DNA from: CAWDLX01 sp963753485
GTDB lineage: Bacteria > Actinomycetota > Actinomycetes > Mycobacteriales > Micromonosporaceae
NCBI GenBank assembly: GCA_963753485.1
Contig: CAVWCL010000005.1
Location: 1 to 64,000 of the forward strand
Direction of reading: 5' to 3'
DNA length: 64,000 nt
Below the pieces are notes generated by a model, which was given only the letters and a program-made list of their open reading frames with translations, was not told the origin of the DNA and made no database searches. This document shows, piece by piece, positions 8,371 to 17,275 of this stretch (position 1 is its first letter; every line of letters starts with the position of its first letter). The translations under genes and the position numbers were made by a program.

Positions 8371-9222
8371 GTGACGGACACGGTGGTGGACGAGATCGCG
8401 GGCGAGGCGTCGGCCGTAGAGCCGTTCGGGGGGAGGCTGCGACCGCGGCGGGTCGTGCTCAAGCTCTCCGGCGAGGTGTTCGGCGGCGGCAAGATCGGCG
8501 TGGATCCGGACGTCGTGCAGCGGCTGGCCCACCAGATCGCGACCGCGGTCCACCAGGGGTTGCAGGTCGCGGTCGTCGTGGGCGGCGGAAACTTCTTCCG
8601 CGGTGCGGAACTGCAGGAACGCGGCATGGACCGTCCCCGGGCCGACTACATGGGCATGTTGAGCACGGTGATGAACTGCCTGGCGTTGCAGGATTTCCTG
8701 GAGAAGGAGGGCATCGAGACCCGCGTCCAAACGGCGATCTCGATGGCGCAGGTGGCCGAGCCCTACATCCCGCGCCGGGCCATTCGGCACCTGGAGAAGG
8801 GGCGTGTCGTGATCTTCGGGGCCGGTGCCGGCATGCCCTATTTCACGACCGACACCGTCGCCGCCCAGCGCGCGCTGGAGATCCACGCGGATCTCGTGCT
8901 CATGAGCAAGAACGGCGTCGACGGGGTATACACCGCCGATCCGCGCACCGATCCGACGGCGCGCAAGCTGGCCACCGTGACGTTCGAGGAGGCCCTGCGG
9001 CGCAACCTGAAGGTGGTCGACGCCGCGGCCTTCAGCCTCTGCCAGGAGAACAAGCTGCCGATGCTGGTCTTTGGCGCCGAGGGTTCGGACACGATCGTCC
9101 GCGCGCTGGGTGGCGACCGGATCGGGACGCTGATCACTGCCGGGCCCGCCGAAGCCCGTGCGGCCCGCACAACCGGAGGAAGCGAAGAGAGCGCCGAAGG
9201 AGGCGACAGACCAGGTGATTGA
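8371..9222 (+). CDS. pyrH: Uridylate kinase (UMP kinase)
   Basis: This amino-acid-kinase-fold enzyme phosphorylates UMP to UDP for pyrimidine and cell-wall precursor supply. VVLKLSGEVFGGG (about residues 28-40) binds phosphate. GGGNFFRG, MLSTVMNCLALQD and the TDTVAAQRALE segment mark the nucleoside and allosteric regions. GTG at 8371 gives 283 residues, with a 25-residue N-terminal extension typical of actinobacterial forms, and AGGGGGCG just upstream. The frame is open back to ATG 8245, which would add 42 unlikely residues. The 235-base gap after tsf may hold a separate promoter. The 3' end overlaps frr by eight bases. Confidence 0.93.
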   Translation: MTDTVVDEIAGEASAVEPFGGRLRPRRVVLKLSGEVFGGGKIGVDPDVVQRLAHQIATAVHQGLQVAVVVGGGNFFRGAELQERGMDRPRADYMGMLSTVMNCLALQDFLEKEGIETRVQTAISMAQVAEPYIPRRAIRHLEKGRVVIFGAGAGMPYFTTDTVAAQRALEIHADLVLMSKNGVDGVYTADPRTDPTARKLATVTFEEALRRNLKVVDAAAFSLCQENKLPMLVFGAEGSDTIVRALGGDRIGTLITAGPAEARAARTTGGSEESAEGGDRPGD

Positions 9223-9772
9223 GGAGACTCTCTTCGAGGCCGAGGAGAAGATGGAGCGGGCGGTTGAGTTCGCCAAGGAGGAGTTCGCCACCATCCGCAC
9301 GGGCCGGGCAACGCCCGGGATGTTCTCACGCATCGTGATCGACTACTACGGCTCGCCGACGCCGCTGCCGCAGATGGCGTCGATAGCGATCCCGGAACCG
9401 CGGATGGTGCTGATCAAGCCGCATGATCCGTCGCAGATCAAGGCGATGGAGAAGGCGCTGCGCGACTCCGATCTCGGCGTCAACCCGAACAACGAGGGCA
9501 CCCAGATCCGCCTGCTGATCCCGCAGATGACCGAGGAGCGGCGCCGGGACATGATCAAAGTGGCCCGCCACAAGGGCGAGGAGGCCCGGGTTGCGATCCG
9601 CAACATCCGGCGCAAGGCGAAGGAGGGGCTCGACCGCATCGTCAAGGACGGCGAGGCCGGCGAGGATGAGGGCCGCCGGGCGGAGAAAGAGCTCGAAGAC
9701 CTGACCCACCGGTACGTGGCCCACATCGACGAGGTTCTTCGGCACAAGGAAGCCGAGCTGCTCGAGGTCTGA
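9215..9772 (+). CDS. frr: Ribosome recycling factor
   Basis: With EF-G this factor splits post-termination ribosomes. GTG at 9215 gives exactly 185 residues, the standard length, and is preceded by GAAGGAGG. Characteristic stretches are FATIRTGRATPGMFSRI, YYGSPTPLPQMA and VAIRNIRRKA. The start lies inside the pyrH coding end and the stop overlaps the cdsA start (TGATG), so the three genes are tightly coupled. The frame extends upstream to 9158, but that part is antiphase pyrH. Confidence 0.96.
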   Translation: MIEETLFEAEEKMERAVEFAKEEFATIRTGRATPGMFSRIVIDYYGSPTPLPQMASIAIPEPRMVLIKPHDPSQIKAMEKALRDSDLGVNPNNEGTQIRLLIPQMTEERRRDMIKVARHKGEEARVAIRNIRRKAKEGLDRIVKDGEAGEDEGRRAEKELEDLTHRYVAHIDEVLRHKEAELLEV

Positions 9773-11076
9773 TGTCCGACGACCCCTCCGAGCAGGACGA
9801 CGCCCGCTCGCCCGACGGCCGTCGTCCTCGTGCTGCCCGGCCGGCCTGGGACGCGGCCACCTACGGCACCCCGGAGGATCTACGGCGCAGTCGACCGCGG
9901 CGGCGGCCCGCCAACCCACCCCCCGATCCCGAGCCGTACGCCGCGGACCTCTACCAGTACCCGGCAGAGTCGTACCGCGGGGCAGAGTCGTACCGCGGGG
10001 CAGAGTCGTACCGCGGGGCAGAGTCGTATCGGGCGGGTGAGCCACCGTTCGCCGCCGGCGGGTACGCCGAGCCGGCGCCGGTCGCGTTCGCGCCCGACCC
10101 CTACGTCACCGACTTCACCACGCCTGAGCCGTACCCGGCCGACCCGTACCCGCCCGACCCGTACCCGGGAGGCCCGGGGCCGACCCACCCCACCGATCGC
10201 TACCCGGGCGGCCTGGACGATCGGGCGGTGCCGACGGCCCGAGACCAGGGTCGATCCCGGGACCGGGGTCGAAGTGGACGCAACCTGCCCGCCGCGATCG
10301 GTGTCGGCCTCGTGCTCGGGGCGGTCGTGCTGGCCTCCCTCTTCCTGTGGCGACCGTCGTTCCTCGGCGTCATCGCGGTCGCGGTGGTGGTGGCGACCTG
10401 GGAGCTGACTCGGGCAATCCGAACTATCGGTATATATCCTCCGTTAGCTCCGCTGCTGATCGGCGGCGCGCTGGTGGCCGGGCTGGCCTGGTGGGGCCAG
10501 GCCGACGCGCTGACCTTCGGCCTGATCATCACCGTTCTCGCGGCCATGGTCTGGCGGCTGGCGGACGGCGTCGAAGAGTACGGGCCGGACGTGACCGCCG
10601 CGGTGCTGGTCGCCGTCTACGTGCCGTTTCTTGCCGGCTTCGCCGCACTGCTCGCGACACCGGTGGATGGTGGTCGGCGGGTGGTGGTGACCCTCGCCGG
10701 GGTGGTGCTCTCGGACACCGGTGGGTACGTGGCCGGTGTTCTTTTCGGCCGGCACCCGATGTCGCCGTCGGTCAGCCCGAAGAAGTCCTGGGAAGGGCTG
10801 GCCGGATCGCTGGTCGCGACCGCCGCCGGCGAGGCGGTGCTGCTCAGCATCCTGCTCTCCACTCCGGTGTGGGCCGGTGTCGCCTTCGGTCTCGCCATCG
10901 CGGCCGCGTCGACCCTGGGCGATCTCGGCGAATCCATGGTCAAGCGGGATCTCGGCGTCAAGGACATGAGTAACCTGCTGCCCGGCCACGGTGGCCTCAT
11001 GGATCGGCTGGACTCGATCGTCTTCGCGGTGCCAACCGCCTACGCCCTGCTCACGGTGCTGGCGCCGGTCGGCTGA
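9772..11076 (+). CDS. cdsA: Phosphatidate cytidylyltransferase with a long Pro/Tyr-rich N-terminus
   Basis: The enzyme makes CDP-diacylglycerol from CTP and phosphatidic acid in the membrane. The C-terminal 270 residues carry about eight membrane segments and the CDP-alcohol signature SMVKRDLGVKD followed by LLPGHGGLMDR (about 389-413). The first 165 residues are hydrophilic, rich in Pro, Tyr, Asp and Ser, and contain an in-frame 18-bp tandem repeat giving YRGAES units. The tail is probably a disordered cytoplasmic segment. The start overlaps the frr stop by one base. The next gene, rlmN, follows after about 80 bases. Confidence 0.95.
   Translation: MSDDPSEQDDARSPDGRRPRAARPAWDAATYGTPEDLRRSRPRRRPANPPPDPEPYAADLYQYPAESYRGAESYRGAESYRGAESYRAGEPPFAAGGYAEPAPVAFAPDPYVTDFTTPEPYPADPYPPDPYPGGPGPTHPTDRYPGGLDDRAVPTARDQGRSRDRGRSGRNLPAAIGVGLVLGAVVLASLFLWRPSFLGVIAVAVVVATWELTRAIRTIGIYPPLAPLLIGGALVAGLAWWGQADALTFGLIITVLAAMVWRLADGVEEYGPDVTAAVLVAVYVPFLAGFAALLATPVDGGRRVVVTLAGVVLSDTGGYVAGVLFGRHPMSPSVSPKKSWEGLAGSLVATAAGEAVLLSILLSTPVWAGVAFGLAIAAASTLGDLGESMVKRDLGVKDMSNLLPGHGGLMDRLDSIVFAVPTAYALLTVLAPVG
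9965..10030 (+). repeat. 18-bp in-frame tandem repeat inside cdsA
   Basis: Three identical 18-bp units (9965-9982, 9983-10000, 10001-10018) and a partial fourth encode repeated AESYRG residues in the disordered N-terminal tail of CdsA. Identity between the units points to recent slippage or unequal exchange. The unit length keeps the frame. Confidence 0.9.
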
Positions 11077-11159
11077 GGGCGGATCGGGGCGAGCCGCCGA
11101 GCCGCCGGGACCGGGCGGCCCGAGGTGCGGCGGCGCGGGCATGGGACACTGGTGCCGTC

Positions 11160-12305
11160 ATGACGACCCTTCCCCTGCTCGAGCCTGTCGGCACCGGCCG
11201 GACCCCGTTTGCCCCTCGCCACCTCGCCGACCTCGATCTGGCCGGCCGGCGGGCCGCGGCGGCCGCCCTCGGGGAGCGGGAATATCGCGCCGGCCAGCTC
11301 TCCCAGCACTATTTCGGGCGCCTTGTCCGCGACCCGGCGGCGATGACGGATGTGCCGGCGGGGGCCCGGGCCCGGCTCGCCGCCGAACTGCTGCCGGCGC
11401 TGCTCACCCCGGTGCGCGAGCTGGCCTGCGATGGCGGCGCCACCCGCAAGACCCTCTGGCGGCTGCACGACGGCGCCCTGGTGGAGAGCGTGCTCATGGG
11501 CTACCCCGACCGGGTCACGGTCTGCGTCAGCAGCCAGGCCGGCTGCGGCATGGGCTGCCCGTTCTGCGCCACCGGGCAGGCCGGGCTGCAGCGCAACCTG
11601 TCCACCGGCGAGATCGTCGACCAGGTCGTCTGGTTCGCCGCACTCGCGGCCGCCGACGGGCTGGCTGGCGCCCCGTCCCGGGTGTCGCACGTGGTGTTCA
11701 TGGGAATGGGCGAGCCACTGGCGAATTACCACCGTGTGCTGACCGCCATCCGGCGCCTGGTCGCCCCCGTCCCCGAAGGGCTCGGCCTATCGCAGCGCCA
11801 TATCACCGTCTCCACGGTGGGATTGGTACCGGCGATACGTCGTCTCGCCGAGGAGGATCTCGCCCTGACTCTTGCGCTTTCGCTCCATGCGCCAGATGAT
11901 GATCTGCGCGATGAGCTTGTGCCCGTGAACCATCATTGGAAGGTCGACGACGTGCTCCACGCTGCGTGGGACTACGCCGCGCGCACAGGTAGGCGTGTGT
12001 CGATCGAGTACGCCCTCATCCGGGATGTCAACGACCAGGCATGGCGGGCAGATCGGTTAGGTAGACTGCTCTCGGGCAAACATGCTCATGTCAACCTGAT
12101 CCCGCTCAACCCCACACCGGGATCCCGTTGGGACGCCAGTTCCAAGCCGGTGGAGCGGGAGTTTGTACGAAGGCTGCGCGCCGCGGGCGTCCCGACCACG
12201 GTCCGGGACACGCGGGGCCGGGAAATTGACGGTGCGTGCGGGCAACTCGCGGCCACGGAGAACGAACCAGCAGGGCGTGGCCGCGGACGAAAGGCGGAGC
12301 AGTGA
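11160..12305 (+). CDS. rlmN: Dual-specificity 23S rRNA/tRNA adenine-C2 methyltransferase (radical SAM)
   Basis: RlmN methylates A2503 of 23S rRNA and A37 of some tRNAs. The radical-SAM cluster motif CGMGCPFC lies at about residues 129-136, after VCVSSQAG. The SAM-binding MGMGEPLANY follows, and the methyl-carrying Cys is in IDGACGQLA near the C-terminus. At 381 residues it is slightly longer than the Escherichia coli protein. Starting at ATG 11160 keeps the conserved N-terminal region. The stop overlaps the next gene's GTG by four bases. Confidence 0.95.
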   Translation: MTTLPLLEPVGTGRTPFAPRHLADLDLAGRRAAAAALGEREYRAGQLSQHYFGRLVRDPAAMTDVPAGARARLAAELLPALLTPVRELACDGGATRKTLWRLHDGALVESVLMGYPDRVTVCVSSQAGCGMGCPFCATGQAGLQRNLSTGEIVDQVVWFAALAAADGLAGAPSRVSHVVFMGMGEPLANYHRVLTAIRRLVAPVPEGLGLSQRHITVSTVGLVPAIRRLAEEDLALTLALSLHAPDDDLRDELVPVNHHWKVDDVLHAAWDYAARTGRRVSIEYALIRDVNDQAWRADRLGRLLSGKHAHVNLIPLNPTPGSRWDASSKPVEREFVRRLRAAGVPTTVRDTRGREIDGACGQLAATENEPAGRGRGRKAEQ

Positions 12306-13231
12306 CGAGTCAGGGTCAGCGGTTCAGGCGGCGCGCGCTCCGGCGCGGCTACAAGGTCGACGAGGTCGATGCCTTCCTCGACCGGGTGGAGGCGACGCTC
12401 GCCGGCGACCCCATCGGCGCCCCGGTGGCCGCGCAAGAGGTGCACGACGTGGTTTTCCGCGTGCGCTTCGGGGGCTACGACGAGTGGCAGGTCGACCTGC
12501 ACCTGGACCGGGTCGAGCGGCAACTGGCCGACCTGGAGGAGCGCACCGGCGGCTACCTGCGTGAGCCTCGTCACGACCGGCTCTCCGCGCTGCGGGAGGA
12601 GCACCTCGAACCCCGCCGGCCCAGCATGCCGCCACCGCCGATGCCCAGCCGCCCACTGACCCCGATGGGCGCGCAGATGTCCGGGCCGCCGATGGGCGGC
12701 TACCACCTCACCCCGCCGCCCATGTCGGCGCCGCCGATGGCCCCGCCACCGATGTCCGCCCCGCCGATGCGCCCGATGTCGGGCCCGCCGCTGCGGCCCA
12801 TGTCCGGTCCGCCGATGCCGGGCCGTCCGTACGACAGCAACGGCCACGGCCACGGCCACCACCCTGAGTACCCGGGTGGCATGGGCGGCGACTTCGGCGG
12901 CCGGCGCGGTCGGATGGACATGACGCACGAGATGCGGTTCGACCTCAACGGCTCGATGCCCACCTCGGGTGGCCCGGCGAGCCCCTCCGAGCTGCAGCGC
13001 ATCGACTCGATGCGGCGCACCTTCACCGCCCGCCGGTTCGGCAGCGGCTACGACGCGATCCAGGTCAACCGGCTCTTCGACGCGATCATCGCGGCGCTCT
13101 CCGGACGCTCCGGCATGCCGCTCAACGAGTCCGAGCTCGACCCGAACCAGTTCAGCCTGGTCCCCGGCGGATACTTCGAGGCCGAGGTGAACCAGGCCCT
13201 GCGCGAGGTCCGGGACCTGGTCCGCCGCTGA
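12302..13231 (+). CDS. DivIVA-domain protein with a Met/Pro/Gly-rich linker
   Basis: This 309-residue protein contains two DivIVA-like GYxxxEVD-type motifs: RRGYKVDEVDAFLDRV near residue 18 and a second in FGSGYDAIQVNRLFDAI near residue 265. Between them is a low-complexity linker of PPMSAPPM and GPPM repeats with a His/Gly patch. DivIVA proteins bind curved membrane and organise polar growth in actinobacteria. The coiled coil of true DivIVA is poorly developed here, so the role is uncertain. GTG at 12302 overlaps the rlmN stop (GTGA), indicating coupling. Confidence 0.8.
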   Translation: MTSQGQRFRRRALRRGYKVDEVDAFLDRVEATLAGDPIGAPVAAQEVHDVVFRVRFGGYDEWQVDLHLDRVERQLADLEERTGGYLREPRHDRLSALREEHLEPRRPSMPPPPMPSRPLTPMGAQMSGPPMGGYHLTPPPMSAPPMAPPPMSAPPMRPMSGPPLRPMSGPPMPGRPYDSNGHGHGHHPEYPGGMGGDFGGRRGRMDMTHEMRFDLNGSMPTSGGPASPSELQRIDSMRRTFTARRFGSGYDAIQVNRLFDAIIAALSGRSGMPLNESELDPNQFSLVPGGYFEAEVNQALREVRDLVRR

Positions 13232-13251
13232 TCACCAGCGGCCCGGCTGGG

Positions 13252-13476
13252 TCAGGAACGCAGGCCGTTTCGGCGCAGCACCGCGTCCAGTACGAGCGCG
13301 AGGGCGATCAGTCCGGCCATGCCGACCAGGAAGAAGTCCTGGATGTGCCCCGTCTTGTTGCCGATGGTCATGCCCAGCAGGATCAGGATGGTCAGGACCG
13401 CACCGAACCGGGCCGCCCGCCGGCTCACCGTCGGTCGATGCTGGTCGGGTGAGGTCACCTCTTCGTCGCCGGACAC
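13252..13476 (-). CDS. Small two-TM membrane protein (resembles DUF2631)
   Basis: This 74-residue protein has a short charged N-terminus (VTSPDQHRP), two hydrophobic segments (about 27-42 and 49-65) and a basic end (RRNGLRS). The pattern resembles the DUF2631 membrane proteins of actinobacteria, which are often found near this cluster. The function is unknown. The start is a GTG. It ends 20 bases from the convergent DivIVA-like gene and is divergent from the next gene. Confidence 0.7.
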   Translation of the reverse strand: MSGDEEVTSPDQHRPTVSRRAARFGAVLTILILLGMTIGNKTGHIQDFFLVGMAGLIALALVLDAVLRRNGLRS

Positions 13477-13550
13477 GTCGGGGTCCCCTTCCTCGCTCGC
13501 TCGTTCGCCGGAGCTAGTCTGGCACGCGTCGGGGGTGGCAGGCGGAGGGG

Positions 13551-15134
13551 ATGGCGGCGGTGCGCATCACCGGTACGGGCCACGCCGGCCTGCGGATCGA
13601 CACCGGGGCCGGCAGCATCCTGTGTGACCCGTGGGTCAACCCGGCCTACTTCGCCTCCTGGTTCCCGTTCCCGGACAACTCCCAGTTGGACTGGGAGCAC
13701 CTCGGCCAGACCGACTACCTCTACGTCTCGCACCTGCACCGGGACCACTTCGACGCCGACCACCTGCGCCGGTATGTGAGCAAGCGGGCAACCGTGCTGC
13801 TGCCGGCGTACCCGACCAGCGAGCTCGAGGACGAGCTGCGAGAGCTGGGCTTCACCAGCTTCCGGCCGACCGTCTCCGGCGAGGTGCTCGAGCTCGACGG
13901 CGGGCTGAAGATCATGATTCAGGCCCTGACCTCACCGACAGACGGGCCGATCGGCGACTCGTCCCTGTGGGTGGAGCACGACGGGGTCCGCCTGCTGAAC
14001 CAGAACGACGCCCGGCCGACCGACCTCGCCCTCTTCGCCGACCTCGGGCCGGTGCACGCGCACCTGCTGCAGTTCTCCGGTGCGATCTGGTACCCGATGG
14101 TCTACGAGCTGCCCGACGCGGCCAAGCGGGCGTTCGGCAAACAGAAGCGGGAGCGCCAGTTCGACCGGACCTGGCGCTACATCGACGACCTCAAGGCGTC
14201 CTGGGTGTTCCCGATCGCGGGTCCGCCCTGCTTCCTCGACGAGGAACTCTGGCACCTCAATGACCTGGACGGCGATGACGGCAACATCTTCCCCGACCAG
14301 AGTGTGTTCCTTGCGGAGTACGCGAAGATCGGTCGGGATAACGCGGTGGTGTTGCTGCCCGGCAGCGTGGCCACGGTCGGCGAGGAGACCTGTGCCGTAA
14401 CCCATCCGGTGGCCGATGTCGGTGCCTTCTTCGCGGCCAAGCGGGAGCACCTGACCGGGTACGCGCAACGGCAGCGACCCGTCATCGCGGCGGCCCGGGC
14501 ATCGTGGCACCACCCCGCGATCGACGTGCTCGCCGGCATGAAGCGACGGATCGTTCCGTTGCTGGACGAGTCGATCTACCTCGCCGCCGGTGTCGGCGGG
14601 CCGGTTCGCTTCGACCTGGTCGGCCAGGACGGCGAGTCGATCGAGTCGATCGTGGTCGATTTCCCGGGTAAGCAGGTCCGCCGGTATGCCGGCGAGAAGG
14701 TGCGCTACCGCTTCCGGACCGAGCGGGTACTGGTCGAGCACCTGCTCCACCTCGACGAGGTGGACTGGGTGAACTCGCTCTTCCTGTCCTGCCGGTTCTC
14801 CGCCGCCCGGATCGGCCAGTACAACGAGTTCGTGTACGCGTTCTTCAAATGCCTGTCCGAGGAGCGCCTGCAGTACGCCGAGGGCTGGTACGACGAACAC
14901 CAGCGCAGCACGGACGCGGAGGACATCACGCTGGACGGCTGGGTGCTGCAGCGGCGCTGCCCGCACCTCAAGGCGGATCTCACCCGGTTCGGGGTGATCG
15001 AGGGCGGGACCCTGACCTGCCTGCTGCATGGCTGGAAGTTCGACCTCGCGTCGGGTCGGTGCCTCACCAGTGCCGGCCACGAGCTGCGCGCCCAGCCCGC
15101 CCCCCCGTCGTCGTCCCCTTCCTCGTCGATCTAG
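13551..15134 (+). CDS. Metallo-beta-lactamase-fold protein fused to a C-terminal Rieske domain
   Basis: This 527-residue protein starts with a UlaG-like metallo-beta-lactamase fold; SHLHRDHFDADH (about 59-70) is the H-x-H-x-D-H metal site. It ends in a Rieske [2Fe-2S] domain with C470-P-H472 and C490-x-x-H493. Such fusions are annotated as MBL-fold Rieske proteins and are distantly like CMP-sialate hydroxylase. The substrate cannot be told from sequence. TAGTCT at 13515-13520 is a candidate -10. The last residues are low-complexity Ser/Pro and the TAG stop is supplied by the 62-bp palindromic element at 15125, hinting that the 3' end was reshaped by its insertion. Confidence 0.85.
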   Translation: MAAVRITGTGHAGLRIDTGAGSILCDPWVNPAYFASWFPFPDNSQLDWEHLGQTDYLYVSHLHRDHFDADHLRRYVSKRATVLLPAYPTSELEDELRELGFTSFRPTVSGEVLELDGGLKIMIQALTSPTDGPIGDSSLWVEHDGVRLLNQNDARPTDLALFADLGPVHAHLLQFSGAIWYPMVYELPDAAKRAFGKQKRERQFDRTWRYIDDLKASWVFPIAGPPCFLDEELWHLNDLDGDDGNIFPDQSVFLAEYAKIGRDNAVVLLPGSVATVGEETCAVTHPVADVGAFFAAKREHLTGYAQRQRPVIAAARASWHHPAIDVLAGMKRRIVPLLDESIYLAAGVGGPVRFDLVGQDGESIESIVVDFPGKQVRRYAGEKVRYRFRTERVLVEHLLHLDEVDWVNSLFLSCRFSAARIGQYNEFVYAFFKCLSEERLQYAEGWYDEHQRSTDAEDITLDGWVLQRRCPHLKADLTRFGVIEGGTLTCLLHGWKFDLASGRCLTSAGHELRAQPAPPSSSPSSSI

Positions 15135-15186
15135 GGCTTAGGCATACCAATGGAGATCGAAGCATGTGCGTATGCCCTAGATCGAC
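15125..15186. repeat. 62-bp palindromic element, copy 1
   Basis: This is the first of three 62-bp elements. The outer arms GTCGATCTAGGGC and GCCCTAGATCGAC pair perfectly; the inner part is imperfect. The centre has GAGATCGAA as in the other copies. It lies between two convergent genes, and its CTAG sequences provide the TAG stops of both (15132-15134 plus strand, 15177-15179 minus strand). It could work as a bidirectional terminator. Confidence 0.9.
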
Positions 15187-17228
15187 GGGAGGGAGGCGGA
15201 GCAGGCGCGTAGCTCGGCGCGGGCCTGCGCGATCCGGGCGCTCGCGTCGGCGACCGCGCGACCGAGCAGGTCCATCTCGGCCGCGGTGAGCTTCGGCACC
15301 ACCAGGCCGAGCACGTCGGCGGCCTCGATGCGCCGCCGCGAGCTGGAGGTACCAGTGCCGAGCGGGCGCAACTGCGCCACCACCCGCGGGGAATAGAGCA
15401 GGGCCAGCACCGCGTACGGATCGCCGGTCGCCCGGAACACCCCGAACTCGGCCGAGACCTGGACCGGCCCGGTGCCGGTCGGGATCACCGTGGCTCGGGG
15501 CTTGGACGGGTTGAGCAAGCTCACCAACAGGTCGCCGTCCGCGACGTGCAGGCCGGGGGTGGCCGGTGCGTGTGTGCGGGCGGCCTGCCAGTCGACCGTG
15601 CCCAGGTCGTCCACGTGCAGGACGGAGATGAACGGACTGGTCGCGACGCGGGCCCGGGGCGTGGGCACCGCCACGATCAGCTCGCGCAGCTCGACCCCGC
15701 CCCGCTCGGTCAGCCAGGCCCGGGCGGCCAGCGCATCGGGGTCCAGAGTGGACGGATCGAGGGTGCGCACGGCGTCGGCCGGGGTGAGCACGACGAGTGG
15801 CGCTCCGGCCCCCGACGCCGCGGTGCCGGCTGCGGCGCCGTCGTCGCCGGCCGCGCCCAGGCCGGCTCGGACCAGCCGGGACACCTCCGGCAGCTGGTTG
15901 CCCTGCGGGTCCGGCGCCGCCCGACCACCCTGGCGCAGGTAACCCAGGTGCGACACCCGGGCCAGGGCGACCGGGGCCGCCGGCCGCCGGGCCGCCCGGC
16001 GCAGAAAGACGGCGCTGGTGCGCACGGCGGTGCCACCGAGGGCGAAAGTCGCGGCGGGCAGGCTGACGACGGCCGCGAGCGTCACCCCGCCCACCAGCGA
16101 AGCTTCCTGCAATGAAGCCCCGCACGGTGAAGCCCCACGCGGTGAAGCCCCACGCGGTGAAGCCCCACCCGATGACGCCGGCGCCGACGCGGAGCTGCCG
16201 AGCACGAGATGGGCGAACGCCCGGGAGGCGACGACGCCGTCGGGGAGCACGATGCCGAGCACGCCGCCCGGGGCCAGCAGGCGCAGCGACCGGACCAGGC
16301 CGACCAGGCTCGGGTCCAGGCGGCGCCGCCCGGCCAGGGCGCCGATCGCCGCCGTGGTGGCGGCCACCCCGTCCGGGTCGTCGTACTTGCCTTCGCCGAA
16401 CGGCGGATTGGTGAGGATCAGCGGTACCCGCCCCCGCAGACGGTCCACATCGGAGTCGGTCACCGAGTCCGCGACGCTCCACACCAGCGGGCGGCCCACG
16501 CCGTACAGGAGCATGTTGATCCTGGCCTTGGCCACCGCCGAGGGCGACTGGTCGGCGCCGAACCCGCCGGCGGTGAGCAGCTCGCTCGCGCCCAGCGCGC
16601 GCAGCACCTCCAGGGTCGCAACGAGGAACCGGCCGGTGCCGCAGTACGGGTCGCCGAAGCCCGGGCCGGATCCGTCCGGTGACGCGTCCACGAGCGATAT
16701 GGCGATCTCGGCCATCATCCGGGCCACGCCGCTCGGGGTGAGGTAGGTGCCGAGCCCGCCGGCGTGGTCGTACCGGCCGGCGAGCAGGGCGTCGAAGGCC
16801 ACGCCCAGCGGATCGGATACCGACGGTTGCCCATGGTCGACGACGCCGGCGACGATGCCGGCGGCGACGTTGAGCACCTCCTGGTCGGCTAGGCGGAACG
16901 GCTCGCCGGGTGGCCAGACGGGGTGGGCCCGCCCGGCCGGGTCGACCGCGACGAGGTCGGGCGCGGCGAGCGCGGCCGCGAACGCCGCCTGGAAGTCGGC
17001 GACCGAGCCACCGGTGAACAGGGCATCGCCGCGGCGCAGGCTCCACAACCGCACCAGGACCAGCTTCGCGAGCTCCTCGACCGCTGCGTTGGACGGCCGG
17101 ATGCCGCCGCGGGTGTAGATGAGCTGGTGCAGCTCGTCCAGGCGGCGGGCCAGCGCTATCTCGGCCGCGCCCCAATGCCCGGCGACCCCGAGCAGCGGCG
17201 GCGTCGGCGGGTACGTCGCAGTCGACAT
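15177..17228 (-). CDS. Orphan N6-adenine DNA methyltransferase (type I M/S-like)
   Basis: This 683-residue protein has an HsdM-like helical N-terminus. Its SAM site is near residue 200 (FGDPYCGTGRF) and the catalytic motif NPPFGEGKYDD near 273, which is of the N-P-P-F type for N6-adenine. The C-terminal third (VSLLNPSKPRA, VLALLYSPRVV) resembles a type I specificity domain, so methylation and target recognition may be fused. No restriction subunit is nearby. ATG 17228 is chosen over upstream frame extension because MSTATYPPTPPL begins the plausible protein. A 15-bp tandem repeat (GASPR units) interrupts the middle. Confidence 0.8.
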   Translation of the reverse strand: MSTATYPPTPPLLGVAGHWGAAEIALARRLDELHQLIYTRGGIRPSNAAVEELAKLVLVRLWSLRRGDALFTGGSVADFQAAFAAALAAPDLVAVDPAGRAHPVWPPGEPFRLADQEVLNVAAGIVAGVVDHGQPSVSDPLGVAFDALLAGRYDHAGGLGTYLTPSGVARMMAEIAISLVDASPDGSGPGFGDPYCGTGRFLVATLEVLRALGASELLTAGGFGADQSPSAVAKARINMLLYGVGRPLVWSVADSVTDSDVDRLRGRVPLILTNPPFGEGKYDDPDGVAATTAAIGALAGRRRLDPSLVGLVRSLRLLAPGGVLGIVLPDGVVASRAFAHLVLGSSASAPASSGGASPRGASPRGASPCGASLQEASLVGGVTLAAVVSLPAATFALGGTAVRTSAVFLRRAARRPAAPVALARVSHLGYLRQGGRAAPDPQGNQLPEVSRLVRAGLGAAGDDGAAAGTAASGAGAPLVVLTPADAVRTLDPSTLDPDALAARAWLTERGGVELRELIVAVPTPRARVATSPFISVLHVDDLGTVDWQAARTHAPATPGLHVADGDLLVSLLNPSKPRATVIPTGTGPVQVSAEFGVFRATGDPYAVLALLYSPRVVAQLRPLGTGTSSSRRRIEAADVLGLVVPKLTAAEMDLLGRAVADASARIAQARAELRACSASLPSI
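16111..16170 (-). repeat. 15-bp in-frame tandem repeat inside the methylase gene
   Basis: Four near-identical 15-bp units encode repeats of G-A-S-P-R on the minus strand. They sit in a loop between the methylase core and the C-terminal domain. Two inner units are identical and the outer ones differ by a few bases, so copy number has probably changed recently without frame loss. Confidence 0.85.
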
Positions 17229-17275
17229 GGGCGAGACCCTAACGCCGCGCTCGCGCCGTACCCGGTCGACACAGC

